Source: a virus. Taken from it: a stretch of 64,000 nt of DNA. A program made the position numbers and the translations under genes. The stretch spans positions 1-64,000 of IMG/VR virus record IMGVR_UViG_3300022602_000075. One strand, given 5' to 3'. Below, piece after piece: positions 16,925 through 29,200 of the stretch. Numbering within the stretch: the stretch's first letter is position 1; every line of letters begins with the position of its first letter. The notes under the pieces are model-generated. The model did not search any database. It was not told the DNA's origin and worked only from the letters and a program-made list of their open reading frames with translations.

Positions 16925-19357
16925 ATGGCTGACGACTCATCAACTGAAACTAACACCGCAGAAACAGGTGCAGTAATACCTGCAGTAGACCTTACATCAC
17001 TGCCGGTTACTGCTCCCGTTATAGCGTCTCAACCAGATACGCCACCGGTTAGTGATTCAATTGATAAGACTGCAACAAGCGCACTATTGGGAACAATGCA
17101 ACAAACGGTCGCAACTGACCCTAATCTTGCGCTAGCAGCATCAACTGGTTCTACAGTAGTGAATGACGAGAATGGAGTACCCCAACTAGTCATAGGACAA
17201 TATGGACAAACCCCTGATCAACTTGAAGCAGCGGGAATACTCAAGCCCGGATCAGCGCAATTAGTTAACTCAGCAATTGCCAGCGGGATAGATGTAGACA
17301 CAGCCATGCCTCCAAATCTATTTACCGGGGAACAAGGTATTACTAGTTTAGATTCTTACATCAATAATCCTACAGCCCAAGCATCGGTGTCAGTAACATC
17401 GCTACAACAATCACAAACACAACTAACAGATGCCGGCTTAATTACTGGACAAGAAGATTCTTCACAAATATCAGGAGTAGTATTGTCGGGAGCAACCGTA
17501 GGAGTTCCTGAAACGCTCGACGCTATTAACTATGTTAATTCTCAAACTCCAAACATAGAGCCTGACCCAAGTGTACTTACACAAATATCACCCGGGGGTT
17601 ACGGTGTTAATTCATCGTCTCCTTTGTCATCAGTGGGAGGATCAATCAACAGTTTTGCTTCTAAAGGAGTATCCAGTATCTCAGCGCGATTGAGTGGATC
17701 TACTGGGTCATTTGCAGGGAGCATATCAGGATCATTTAATTCGTTATCGGGCGGATCTATATCTGCATCATTTGGATCTATCTCTGGGGTATCGGGTAGA
17801 ATAATGGGGACCATCAGTAAAGGTAACTTTGCGGCTGGTGCAGGCTCACTGTCAGTTGGATCATTAAGCGGGTTAAGTTTATCACTTAGCGCACTATCAA
17901 ATGTACCAAGTTTATCTAGTTTGACTGTATCAGTTAGGGGAGCATCCGCATCGGCATTTTATGCAATAGCAGCAAGTTTTAGACCTCTACAACCAGGTGT
18001 ACCTCAAAATCTAACAGTATTAGCAAAACAGGCCGCAGCAAGAACAGCGGGCGCAGCAAGCATAGGTGGATCACTATCGCTATCTAATGGATTGAAGAGT
18101 TTAACTGGTTCTATATCGGGATCATTGTCAGGTAGTATAGGGGGCGTATCAGGATCTATTTCTTTGTCAGGTGGATTAAGCAGTATAGGTGGCTCTATTT
18201 CTGGTGCAGTAAGTGGTATAAGTGGCTCTATTTCTGGCGCAGTAGGTGGAATATCGGGAAGCATTGGAGGATTAGCAACTAGTTCCTCACTAGCAGCAGT
18301 AGGTGCAGCAACTTCAGCGATAAGTGGTACTCTTGCAATACAAGGTATTATAGGTGGCAACTCATCTAAATCATCTAGGTCTGCACCAGGTTCACTATCT
18401 GGTACTGGAATAAGTGGATTTATACAGGCATCAACAGTGCAAAGTGTTAATAACTTAAGACCTACTGTAGGAGGATATGCTAGTACTAGTTCTTTAGTAA
18501 ACAGTGCTGGTTCAGGTTCTACAGGTCTATACCAAGCAGCATTATCAGTAAGTTCGGGAGCATTGCATGTTTCGGCAGCAGCAATGGCTAGCGGTGTTAA
18601 TAATTTACCCGGGGGCGCGGGCAGTATTTCCTCTGTAGTTAACAACTCTTCTAAGTCATTAATGTCAGTTCCTGGACTAAGTTCTATTTCAAATTTGGCT
18701 AAAAAAGCCTCTGCAAGTTTGCTCAATAATATAATACCAAGTAATCCATTTTCTACTTCAAATTTGGGAAGTAGTCTTTCAGGTGGCTTAGGAGGGGTAG
18801 AATCTATAACAAGCGGCAGTGCCTTAGTTGATGCTGCAAATTTAGGAACTCCTGACTTAAATGCTGATCTACCAGATTTACCTGATATAGACGCAGCATC
18901 CGGAGATTTATCAAGTCTAGCAACTACTGGACTGTCTGCAGGAGACGCCGCTCAACTAGAAGCCTCTGTGTCTGCACTTGGTACAGGTGGGCCATCGCCG
19001 GTTAAAATGCCTACAGTCGCTATGAATACCGTCGATAGATCGGATCTTGTTGCAGGAATAAACGATCAACTAGGTGATCCTGGAATTCCTGCTCCAAATT
19101 TCTTAGACGATGTATCACCTGTTGCAATTGACGAACTAGACCAAGTACAGCAGCAAGAAGCCAATGCAACACAAGCAGTAGATCAAATTGATGCGTACAA
19201 TATTCAAGTACAAGCAGCATATCAGTCTTATTATTTGGCTCTACAAAACTACCCACAGGGTGATCCCAGAATCGAACAAGCGCATCAAGCGTATCTATCA
19301 CTGCAAAATTCTCCAGAACTAGCCCAGTTGTACAAACAGGCTAATATAAATGTTTAA
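16925..19357 (+). CDS. Gly/Ser-repeat tail protein of the gp5-gp25 interval
   Basis: 810 residues. The ATG follows GGAG and directly abuts the gp5 stop. Residues 75-220 hold a domain with GQYGQTPDQLEAAGILKPGS, a pattern I have met in tail proteins near the spike. Residues about 230-520 are a long series of short repeats of the type SGSISGS, GGVSGSIS and GAVSGISGS, low in charge. The C-terminus (about 700-810) is helical with Gln/Tyr-rich segments. Role unknown; the repeat could be an extended beta or flexible region. A long antisense frame over the repeat is a shadow of its codon pattern. Confidence 0.6.
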   Translation: MADDSSTETNTAETGAVIPAVDLTSLPVTAPVIASQPDTPPVSDSIDKTATSALLGTMQQTVATDPNLALAASTGSTVVNDENGVPQLVIGQYGQTPDQLEAAGILKPGSAQLVNSAIASGIDVDTAMPPNLFTGEQGITSLDSYINNPTAQASVSVTSLQQSQTQLTDAGLITGQEDSSQISGVVLSGATVGVPETLDAINYVNSQTPNIEPDPSVLTQISPGGYGVNSSSPLSSVGGSINSFASKGVSSISARLSGSTGSFAGSISGSFNSLSGGSISASFGSISGVSGRIMGTISKGNFAAGAGSLSVGSLSGLSLSLSALSNVPSLSSLTVSVRGASASAFYAIAASFRPLQPGVPQNLTVLAKQAAARTAGAASIGGSLSLSNGLKSLTGSISGSLSGSIGGVSGSISLSGGLSSIGGSISGAVSGISGSISGAVGGISGSIGGLATSSSLAAVGAATSAISGTLAIQGIIGGNSSKSSRSAPGSLSGTGISGFIQASTVQSVNNLRPTVGGYASTSSLVNSAGSGSTGLYQAALSVSSGALHVSAAAMASGVNNLPGGAGSISSVVNNSSKSLMSVPGLSSISNLAKKASASLLNNIIPSNPFSTSNLGSSLSGGLGGVESITSGSALVDAANLGTPDLNADLPDLPDIDAASGDLSSLATTGLSAGDAAQLEASVSALGTGGPSPVKMPTVAMNTVDRSDLVAGINDQLGDPGIPAPNFLDDVSPVAIDELDQVQQQEANATQAVDQIDAYNIQVQAAYQSYYLALQNYPQGDPRIEQAHQAYLSLQNSPELAQLYKQANINV

Positions 19358-19363
19358 TAAATA
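19356..19363 (+). promoter_or_regulatory. late promoter AATAAATA, 5 nt from the gp25 ATG
   Basis: The box ends 5 nt before the ATG at 19369. In T4 the box spans -13 to -6, so transcription would begin at the A of the start codon. It overlaps the stop of the previous gene. Confidence 0.65.
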
Positions 19364-19368
19364 ATACT

Positions 19369-19818
19369 ATGCCTACATACATTGGATTTTCAACGATACA
19401 AGCCAACCAACCCAGAAGCACTAATGCTAACTCTGGCAACAATGGTGGCCCGGGTAATCTAGTAAAGCCAATTTCTTACGGTAATAAGTTTAAAATAGTA
19501 GATGAACAATTGGTTTTGCGAGATTTCTTAAACGCTCTTAACATACCGTTAGGTCAAAAAGTAGGACAACCTCAGTATGGGACAACGATTTGGTCGTTTG
19601 TGTTTGAACCAAACACATCAGATACGCAATATCAATTAGAAAATGAAATCAGAAGAATAGCAGGGTTAGATCCTAGAATTCAGTTGGGCTATGTGAAAGC
19701 ATTTCCTAAACTAAACGGAATACTTTTAGAAGTACAAATGGCTGTAAATCCATTCAACAACCCATCAGTAATAAGCATTTTCTTTAACCCGGCTAATAAC
19801 TCAGCAGTATTGCAGTAA
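19369..19818 (+). CDS. 25: gp25-type baseplate wedge protein
   Basis: 149 residues. The C-terminal 90 show the gp25/GPW pattern: LRDFLNALNIPLGQKVGQPQ, then YGTTIWSFVFEP, the ENEIRRIAGLDPRIQL helix and a final beta pair. The first 40 residues are Asn/Gly-rich extra sequence; T4 gp25 has 132 residues. gp25 is the wedge core that starts sheath assembly. No ribosome binding site is visible because the promoter box is only 5 nt away; it may be translated both from a leaderless mRNA and by read-through from upstream. Confidence 0.9.
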   Translation: MPTYIGFSTIQANQPRSTNANSGNNGGPGNLVKPISYGNKFKIVDEQLVLRDFLNALNIPLGQKVGQPQYGTTIWSFVFEPNTSDTQYQLENEIRRIAGLDPRIQLGYVKAFPKLNGILLEVQMAVNPFNNPSVISIFFNPANNSAVLQ

Positions 19819-19844
19819 CCTTTAAAAGTCGTAGTTTTTGTACT

Positions 19845-19852
19845 GATAAATA
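19845..19852 (+). promoter_or_regulatory. late promoter GATAAATA of gp6
   Basis: Lies 18 nt before the ATG at 19871, leaving a leader of about 13 nt without a clear Shine-Dalgarno. Confidence 0.65.
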
Positions 19853-19870
19853 ATAAAAACGGTATAAATT

Positions 19871-22800
19871 ATGGCTGTAACAAGTAATAGACAATCTAAT
19901 CTTTTTGGTATTAACTATTGGCAACAAGTGTACCAAACCTACGCCGGTGCTGACTTCACCAGCTATAACTACGAAACTCTAAGAAAGAGTTTTATTGACT
20001 ACCTAAAGATTTACTATCCTGAAACTTTCAATGACTATATTGAGAGTTCGGAATTTATTGCGTTACTTGATGTTATGGCATTCATGGGTCAAGGTTTAGC
20101 GTTTAGAAACGATTTGAATGCCCGTGAAAACTTCATAGACACAGCAGAGCGTAGAGACTCAGTTATCAAACTAGCCAACCTAGTAAGTTACACTGCTAAA
20201 CGCAATCTAGCGGGTCAAGGGTTCTTGAAAGTAGTTAGCATACAAACTACACAAAACATTACAGATATTAATGGCATCAACTTAAGCAATATTCCTATTT
20301 TATGGAACGATCCTGCAAACCCAAGTTGGCAAGAACAGTTCAATACAATCATCAATGCTTGCTTGATTAATACGCAGTTTGTAGGTAGACCCGGAAACTC
20401 ACAAGATATATTGGGCGTAACAACTAGTGAGTACGCTATCAGCATTCCTCCTAATAGTCTACCTATAGTACCATTCAACGCTACTATAAATGGCAACACA
20501 ACTAACTTTGAGTTAACTAGCATGACCAGCGTAGGTGAAAATTATTTGTATGAAATTCCACCTGCCCCATCTGGTAAATTCAATATCTTATACAGAAACG
20601 ATCAATTGGGATACGGTAGCCCAAATACAGGCTGGTTCTTTTATTTCAAGCAAGGGTCACTACAAAATTTCCCATTTACTTTAGCGCAGCAAATTGCTAA
20701 TCAGGTTATTAATATTGGGAATATTCAGGGTGTAAACAACACAGATACTTGGTTATACCAAATAAGCACAAATAATGCTTCTCCCGCACTTTGGACTCAA
20801 GTAGAAAATGTTTATGCAAACGCTTACTTGCAAGCAGTAGCAGAAGGCTCACAGCGAGCCATATTCTCTGTAAGTTCTGGTTTTAACGACACCGTAAGTT
20901 ATGTATTTGGAGATGGAGTATTTTCAGAAATTCCTGTAGGTAATTTTACAGCATATGTTCGTGCTGGAAACGCACTGTCATACACAATTTATCCTAGCGA
21001 CATGCAAGGTTTAACAGTAGCATTCAGTTATGTTACCCGAGTAGGAACACTAGAAACTCTTACATTTAGTTTAGAACTGCAAGAAACTGTTTCAAACGCA
21101 CAGGCCAGAGAAACAATTGGTGATATCAAGCAACGCGCCCCTGCAGGTTACTACACACAAAACAGAATGGTAAACGGACAAGACTATAATAACTTCCCAT
21201 ACTCGTACTATAGTTCTATTATCAAGTCTCAGGCTATCAATCGTAGTTCTATTGGCATTTCTAAGAACATAGACTTGTTAGATTCGACTGGTAAATACTC
21301 AAGCACTAATTCATTTGGTGATGACGGAGCACTATATCAAGATGCCACTCCGGGATTTTTAACCCTAACTATCAATTCTAATAGTGATATTATTGTATTC
21401 TTGACTTCTACATTATCTTCGGCTCTAGCAGACAACAGAGCAAATCAATACTACGTACAATATTACACCAGATATTCAATCAACTCTACTACTGCGCCTA
21501 GTACAATTCTTTGGCAGACCAGTTCAGTTGACACAAGCAGCGAATCTGGTTATTTCTACTATGTAAGCGGCGATCAAAATATTCCAGTGCAATTAGGAGT
21601 ATACGCTACAAATAATTTACAGTATGTAACACAGGGTGCGCTTTGCTATTTCACTGCTCCAACTGGTTACTATTTTGATTCATCAAACAGGTTAGTAGCA
21701 GGAGTACCTAAACCAACCGATGTTACAGGATTTTGGACTACTGTACTCAATGTAATAGGTGATGGTTCTAATAACGGAGTAGGTAGTTTTTCAAATGGAA
21801 CAGGTCCTGTAGTCTTAAATGGTTATGTACCTAGCACTGCGATCTTGACTACTGTGATTCCAGTATTCAGTAATTCGCTACCAACGGACATCATACAACA
21901 AGCAACTATCAAATTGCAATTACAATTGAGTTTTAGTTTAGTATTCAATAACTCTATTGCAATTAACCAAGATCGTTGGTCAATTAGTTATTACGGTGAT
22001 CCTAAAGCATTTGTAAATTTTGCAGCAACAGGAACTACGGGTGCAAACATTTATACAGTCACATATAATCAATTAACTTATTACTTTGGTAGTGTAGCAG
22101 ATACAAGATTTGCTCCACCTAGCAACACACTTGTTTATGATCCGTTCTCAGGAAAAACTTTGCAAGACTTTATCAATATACTACCAGTCAATACTCTTCC
22201 TAACTCATCGTATCCTTTGAGTGTTCCTGTGAAGATTAATATCGTAGGACAAACTACAGAACCTGACGGTTACACAGACGATTTCCAAGTTGAAGTTTCT
22301 GCCACTGACGTAAATGATGCTCAACTTATATTGAATCCTGACTTCTTTAATTTTGTAACAGGTTACCAACAAGGTGGACAGAATTTTGGCATCTATGTTT
22401 TCTTTGAAAAGATTGTAGACGCATTCAATTTAACAAGACACCAAATTGTCCCATCTTCTAGCGTAATCTATCAATATCCTACATCTACTCAAATAGAGTT
22501 AGTAAAATACGACTATCCAGTAGGACAGTTATTCTTTGCATACAATGAAGTCAACTCTTCTGGTGGGGTAGGTAATTTTTACACTACCGCGCAGAATCCA
22601 TTAGTTACTACGCCAGATTACTCACTAGTGTTGCAAACCAAATACTCAGTAGAAACGGGTAGACAGGGATTAAGTTTTCAATACAGACACAATTCTAATA
22701 ACACTACAAGAATTGATCCAACTACAACAAATATCATTGATTTGTATATCGTAACACAAAGTTACTACACACAATATCAAAACTATATTCAAGACACAAC

Positions 22801-23287
22801 TGGTACAATACCTGAACCAGAAATGCCGACTATCGATGAATTAAATCAGTCTTATGGTCAGTTACAAGATTATAAGATGGTCAGCGATAGTCTTATACCT
22901 AATAGCGTAGTATTCAAGCCACTGTTTGGTCCTAAAGCAGATCCAGCACTTCAAGCCACTATTAAAATCGTTCCTGTTGCAGGAGTAAGCGCAAGTAATA
23001 GTGAGATTATAAGTGCAGTACTTACAGCAATGAACGAATATTTTAACATAAATAATTGGAACTTCGGTGATACTTTCTATTTCTCTGAACTAGCAGCATA
23101 TCTACATACTAATGTTGGTCAATATGTAAGTTCTGCGGTACTAGTTGCTAATGATCCAAATCAACCGTTTGGATCATTATATGAAATTCAATGTGCTCCG
23201 TATGAGATATTCGTTAATGCGGCTACAGCGAATAACATTGTTGTGATACCTGCATTGACACCGGCAGAACTACAAATAGCGTTATAG
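19871..23287 (+). CDS. 6: gp6-type baseplate wedge protein
   Basis: 1138 residues. The N-terminus (YETLRKSFIDYLKIYYPETF, then EFIALLDVMAFMGQGLAFRN, LNARENFIDTAERRDSV) is the conserved start of gp6, a baseplate-J-type protein that forms the inner ring of the wedge. It is much longer than T4 gp6 (660 residues); the extra length is mostly beta-rich sequence in the middle (about 400-900). The C-terminal part (FKPLFGPKADPALQATIKIV) again fits gp6. It is followed 11 nt later by the giant gene. Confidence 0.9.
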   Translation: MAVTSNRQSNLFGINYWQQVYQTYAGADFTSYNYETLRKSFIDYLKIYYPETFNDYIESSEFIALLDVMAFMGQGLAFRNDLNARENFIDTAERRDSVIKLANLVSYTAKRNLAGQGFLKVVSIQTTQNITDINGINLSNIPILWNDPANPSWQEQFNTIINACLINTQFVGRPGNSQDILGVTTSEYAISIPPNSLPIVPFNATINGNTTNFELTSMTSVGENYLYEIPPAPSGKFNILYRNDQLGYGSPNTGWFFYFKQGSLQNFPFTLAQQIANQVINIGNIQGVNNTDTWLYQISTNNASPALWTQVENVYANAYLQAVAEGSQRAIFSVSSGFNDTVSYVFGDGVFSEIPVGNFTAYVRAGNALSYTIYPSDMQGLTVAFSYVTRVGTLETLTFSLELQETVSNAQARETIGDIKQRAPAGYYTQNRMVNGQDYNNFPYSYYSSIIKSQAINRSSIGISKNIDLLDSTGKYSSTNSFGDDGALYQDATPGFLTLTINSNSDIIVFLTSTLSSALADNRANQYYVQYYTRYSINSTTAPSTILWQTSSVDTSSESGYFYYVSGDQNIPVQLGVYATNNLQYVTQGALCYFTAPTGYYFDSSNRLVAGVPKPTDVTGFWTTVLNVIGDGSNNGVGSFSNGTGPVVLNGYVPSTAILTTVIPVFSNSLPTDIIQQATIKLQLQLSFSLVFNNSIAINQDRWSISYYGDPKAFVNFAATGTTGANIYTVTYNQLTYYFGSVADTRFAPPSNTLVYDPFSGKTLQDFINILPVNTLPNSSYPLSVPVKINIVGQTTEPDGYTDDFQVEVSATDVNDAQLILNPDFFNFVTGYQQGGQNFGIYVFFEKIVDAFNLTRHQIVPSSSVIYQYPTSTQIELVKYDYPVGQLFFAYNEVNSSGGVGNFYTTAQNPLVTTPDYSLVLQTKYSVETGRQGLSFQYRHNSNNTTRIDPTTTNIIDLYIVTQSYYTQYQNYIQDTTGTIPEPEMPTIDELNQSYGQLQDYKMVSDSLIPNSVVFKPLFGPKADPALQATIKIVPVAGVSASNSEIISAVLTAMNEYFNINNWNFGDTFYFSELAAYLHTNVGQYVSSAVLVANDPNQPFGSLYEIQCAPYEIFVNAATANNIVVIPALTPAELQIAL

Positions 23288-23298
23288 GTTTAAAATAA

Positions 23299-26200
23299 AT
23301 GGCCAAAGTAATTAGAACATTAGATTTCTTACCTGAGATATTTCAGACACCCTCAAACCAACAGTTCTTGAGTGCAACTCTTGACCAACTAGTAAATCCA
23401 CCTGATTTACAAAAATTACAAGGTTTCGTAGGTAACAGATTTGGTTACGGTGTTAACGCCAATGACTATTATGTTACTGAACCAGATGCTACTAGAACAA
23501 ACTATCAATTAGATCCGGGCGTTGTATTCACTAAGCCAGGCACTTCAACTGCCACAGACTTTATTAGTTATCCTGGAATCTTGAATGCTATCAATGCAGC
23601 AGGTGGCTTAGCCAATAACAATAGCAGATTGTTTAATTCACAATTCTATTCTTGGGATTCATTTACTAATTTAGATCCTCTAATCAATTTTAATCAGTAC
23701 TATTGGTTGCCTGAAGGGCCACCGGCAGTTACAGTAGCAGCAGCAACAGTATTCTCAGCTGAAGATTATGTAGTAACTGCTGAGGCTAATGGATATAATA
23801 TTTCAGTTCTAGGTTCGGATACGGGCAGTATTAATCCTACTATTACACTGTTGCGCGGCGGCGTATACAACTTTTATGTAAATCAATCTACTCAATTTTG
23901 GATTCAAGGTCTTCCTGGCGTACAGGGAATTGATCCAACAAATCCAAATCAAAGCGTTCGTCAAATATATGGCGTAGGCAACAATGGTGCGGAAACAGGC
24001 ATAGTAACATTTACAGTTCCGCCAGCAAACGCACAACAACAATATATTCTTCCTGGAAACAACTTAGTAAGTCTAGTAAGTAATATCCCTTACGAGAATT
24101 TGAACGGACAACTAGTATCAACTATTAAAAACATAGACGGTGTAACATCATTGAATGGCATGACCGTGATGTTCTATGATACTGGTACTCCAGTAAACAC
24201 CAACTTCTATAAAATTGCTTATGTGGGAGATCCTAATAATCCTACTATTAGTTTATCTGTAGTTAGTGCTATACCAGTCAATCAAAACATCAATGTAGTA
24301 TATGGAAACACATATGGTGGATTGACTTTCTATTTGGATAATTCTAACAACATAGAACAACTACCGTATATTTCAGCCCCGCTAGACACACTCTATTACC
24401 AAGACGGCAGTGATCCTACAAGAGTAGGAATGATAAGACTTATTGAGAGTAATGTTACTAATCAATTAGATATAAACACTCAAGTATTAGGCCAAAAGAA
24501 CTTCACATCAACAAATGGTGTAGTATTTACAAATGGCTTAAAAGTACAGTTTAATGGAGACGTAGTACCTTCAAGTTACTTAACTGGGCAATATTATGTA
24601 CAGGGTGTGGGTACGGCTATTGAATTACTTCCTGTAAGCGATTTCATAGTATCAGAGCCATTTACAGGTGACGTTCTTACACCTTGGGATTCTACTAATT
24701 GGGATATAGGCAATTTTTCTGACACACTGTACATACCTACATACCCTGATTATATCACAATTGCTAGAAATTCTATCAACCGAAACCCATGGTCGCGCAG
24801 TAATCGTTGGTTTCATATTGACGTAATCAATGCTACTGCACAGTATAATAATGATCCATCTATTGCTACTACATTTGCTAGACAAGATAACAAGGCGGCT
24901 AGACCGATCATCGAGTTTTATCCAAATCTAGAACTATTCAACTATGGTTCAGTTGGTGTAAGTGCAGTTGATTTTATTGATTTTAGAACAACTGACTGCT
25001 TAAATCTTGTCGCCGGTCAACCTGTTTATTATCCAGACGTTGATGTGTACACTGCATATAACGCAAATGTCTTTAATCCCCCTGTACCTACTGTAGGATT
25101 CACAACACCTTCACCAATGGGTAGCATCAATGTTGCAAATATGCGAGCAGTAGCAATCAGCCCAACTGGTGTATATGTTGCAGTTGGTTATGGAACTGCT
25201 AATTCTGCTCTTTACTCTGTATCGACAGATGGTATCAATTGGACTACGCCAGCATCAATGAATGGAGTTGTTGTTCCTGCCGCCAGTATGAATTCAGTAA
25301 CAGTTAATTCTGCTGGGCTTTTTGTCGCTGTGGGAGGGGCAGGTTATCCTTACTACGCTACATCAACAGATGGCATTAATTGGACTACTCCTGCGCTGAT
25401 GAACGGTAGTTCTGTTTATACTCAAATGCGCTCGGTTACTGTTAATTCGTCTGGTTTATTTGTTGCGGTTGGCAGTGACGGAAGTACTTATCCGTTGTAT
25501 GCTACATCCACAGATGGTACTAATTGGACTACTCCTGCTATAATGAACGGCAGCACTAGTTTCGCTGCAATGCAAGCAGTTACTGTAAACTCTTCAGGAT
25601 TATTTGTTGCTGTCGGTTATGATGGCAACCAATACCCAGTTTACGCTACATCAGTAGATGGTAGCACTTGGACTACACCTACACCGATGAATGGTACTAC
25701 TAATCCGGTTCGGATGCTAGCGGTCACTGTTAATTCATCTGGGTTATTTGTTGCTATTGGAACTGATATTAATACCGGTTATCCAGTTTATTCTACTTCA
25801 ACAACTGGTAGTAATTGGATTACTCCTGTAGCAATGACTGGTTCTGCTAGCGGCATAAGAATGACTGCTGTTTCAACGAACTATTACGGTTTATTTGTCG
25901 CTGTTGGGTACGACCAAAACACAGTTGATGGCGTAGCGTACAGACCAGTTTACTCAACTTCGTTAGATGGAAGTACGTGGACTGCACCTGCTTTCATGAA
26001 TAATAGTATCGATCCTGCTAATATTTATGGAGTTGCTGTAGACACAATCGGTGGATTTGTTGCTGTGGGAGACTCGGGTGTTAGCGGAGTAGTATCTAAG
26101 TCGGTAATTCAATTGCCTTCTACTTCTACTACTGTAACTGTACCAGTGGCTTCAGTTACTGGCACCCTAGAAGTAGGCATGTATATAAACGATTCTCAGA

Positions 26201-29200
26201 ATATATTGCCACCAAATACACAAATTACTAGTATTACTAATCACTCAGGGGTACTATACATTGAAGTATCTTGGCCAAATCCTACAGTACTGTCAGGAAT
26301 AATCGGGGTATCACTTGTAGCCGATCCTAGCAGTAATACTAATTACGCTTTATTCCCTGGCGCTAGAGTTATATTTGCAGCCGATCCTGCTCAAAAAGCA
26401 AAAATATTTGTTGTAAACTTCTCTACAGTTACACAAGGATCACCTCCTGTTATTACATTAGCAGAAGCACCAGATGGTCAAATAGTAGCAGGTAATGTAG
26501 CAGCAGTAATCAGAGGATATAATAATCAAGGTTATAGTTTCTGGTACAACGGTACTGCTTGGGTACAGGCACAACAAAAGATTACCAACAATCAAGCACC
26601 ATTATTTGATGTGTTTGACTCAAATGGTATAAGTTTTGGAAATCCTGCATATTATGTTGGTACTTCATTCAAAGGATCACGTTTATTCTCTTACGCTATA
26701 GGTACTGGGCTTGCTGATAAGGTATTAGGATTCCCGCTAAGTTATAGTTCAGTAAACAATATTGGCGACATTAGTTTTGACGTATCATTCAATTCAGATA
26801 CTTTTACATATGTCAACAGTTCTTCTCCTGTTACTGAAAACGTAAACACTGGATTTGTTTATAACACAAATAGTTTAACTGACCACACTAGATTACTGGG
26901 TTGGCAAACAGCAGTAGGACCTAGCGTACAGTATCAGGTATTTGAATTTAACTATGTAAGAAATTATGTAGTACCTAACAACGCATTCTTGTTAGATGTT
27001 GCACCAGTTGCTTCTGATGTAGAGCCTTGGCCAGTCTTAGAAGTTTACGTAAACAATGTATTGCAACCATCTACTAACTACACTGTAACCACAACTAGTG
27101 ATTCTACTACTGTAGTAATCAATATTCCAAATCAGATAACAAACACACTTGTTCAGATTTTAGTGTTAAGTGATCAAGTAAGCAAATATGCGTTCTATCA
27201 GATTCCGATCAATCTAAGCAACAACCCATTCAACACAGATATTACTGTAACTAATGTAGGTGATATTAGACGACAATACGCAAGCATATTTAATAACTGC
27301 CCAAACACAACAGGACACGTATTTGGCTCTAACAATTATAGAGACTTGGGTAATTTAGTACCATACGGTAATGTTATTATACAGAATAGCGCATCTCTAG
27401 CATTACCTGCTACATTCTTGCGTAATCTAGATTTCAATATTTTTGATGCGCTAGCATACAATAGCAAAAAGTATGTTGAATACAAGAACCTAATCGTATA
27501 CACAGTAAATAGTTACCCATTCGACCAGCGTTATGATCCAGCATATGTATTGAACACTGCTATTGATCTTATCACTGCGGCTAAAGACAGTTCTCAATCA
27601 TTCTTCTGGAGTGATATGATTCCTGCCAAAGCCCCGTACGCATCAAATGCTTATACTTTCAAAAGCAACTTAGACAGAACAGTTTATCCTTTAACACAAA
27701 CTTATAATTTCAAAACAGCAAATTATAATGGTGTTTTAGTATACTTGTCTAGAACTATTAGCGGATTAACTATAACTAAGCAGCTAGTAATTAATCAAGA
27801 TTATACAGTAAGTGCTACTGCACCTTCGCTAGAAATTACTATTCAATTGCTAGCAGGTGACGTTGTAACTATCAACGAATACAATCAAACTTATGGAAGT
27901 TATGTACCAAACACTCCAACTAAGTTAGGATTGTATCCTGCTTTCATACCTGAAGTAGTTTTAGATACTGGTTATCAGCAACCAACTTACTTCATCAAGG
28001 GTCACGACGGTTCTTACAACAAACTGTACGGCGATTATATTCCTGAAACAGATACGCTTGTTGACTTTAGAGACCAAGCACTGCTTGAGTTTGAAAAGAG
28101 AGTGTATAACAATCTTAAGTTAAGCAACACTATTCCAATTCAAGCATATGAAGTTACACCGGGCTTCTTTAGAACAACTGACTATTCATACGATGAATGG
28201 TTAGAAATTTACACACCTGGATTCTTGAATTGGGTAGGACAAAACAAACTAGACTACAAGCAACAGTACTATAATTCTTACAACCAGTATACTTGGAACT
28301 ATAAGAAGACTACTAACAAAGTAGACAATAGCGTTATCGACATTGGTTACTGGAGAGGCGTGTATAGTTATTTCTACGACACAACTACTCCCAACACTAC
28401 ACCGTGGGAAATGTTAGGTTATAAGAACGAACCAAGTTGGTGGACTGACAGATATGGTCCAGCACCATACACCAGCAATAACTTAGTTCTTTGGGGAGAT
28501 TTAGCAGCAGGCTTAGACTGGAATAACGGAAATCCTGTTGTAATACCTAAAGCAGTTCGTAATGGATTGTTAAAAGTGTTGCCTGTAGACAGTCAGGGTA
28601 ATTTAATATCACCATTCCAAAGTGTAGTGGCTAATTACTATACTCCATCATTTGAAGCAAACTGGGTAGTTGGTGACGACGGCCCAGTAGAATTCAGTTA
28701 CAGACGCAGTAGCAGTTGGCCTTTCGACTTAATGCGTATTCTAGCACTCACTAAACCAGCAGAATTCTTTAATTTAGGCGCTTGGGTAGACAACTACAAA
28801 TACAGCGAAGAGTTCAACCAGTACTTAGTTGGTGGCAGAAGTCACTTAGTACCTAACGAAATTCCAGTATATGGTTCGGGCACACCTGTAACAAGTTATA
28901 TTAACTGGGTAGTTGACTACAGAAAGCAGTACGGTGTTGACGCTACTACAACAATCACTACGTTGATAAACAACTTAGATGTAAGATTAGTATACCGTTT
29001 AGCAGGATTCAGCGATCAAAACTTGTTGAATTTCTATATTCAAAGCACTAATCCAAATAGCAATAACTCTTCATTGCTAATACCAAATGAAAGTTATCAA
29101 GTGTTATTATACAGCAACCCACCATACAGCGTGTTGCAGTACTCAAGCGTAATCGTTCAAATCACTAATCAAGGTCAGTATGCCGTATTTGGTAATTCAC

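Noticed and set aside
18004-18726. 240-codon antisense frame in the Gly/Ser-repeat gene
   Set aside because: Product of repeated GGN/TCN codons; low-complexity Pro/Asp/Glu/Leu sequence.
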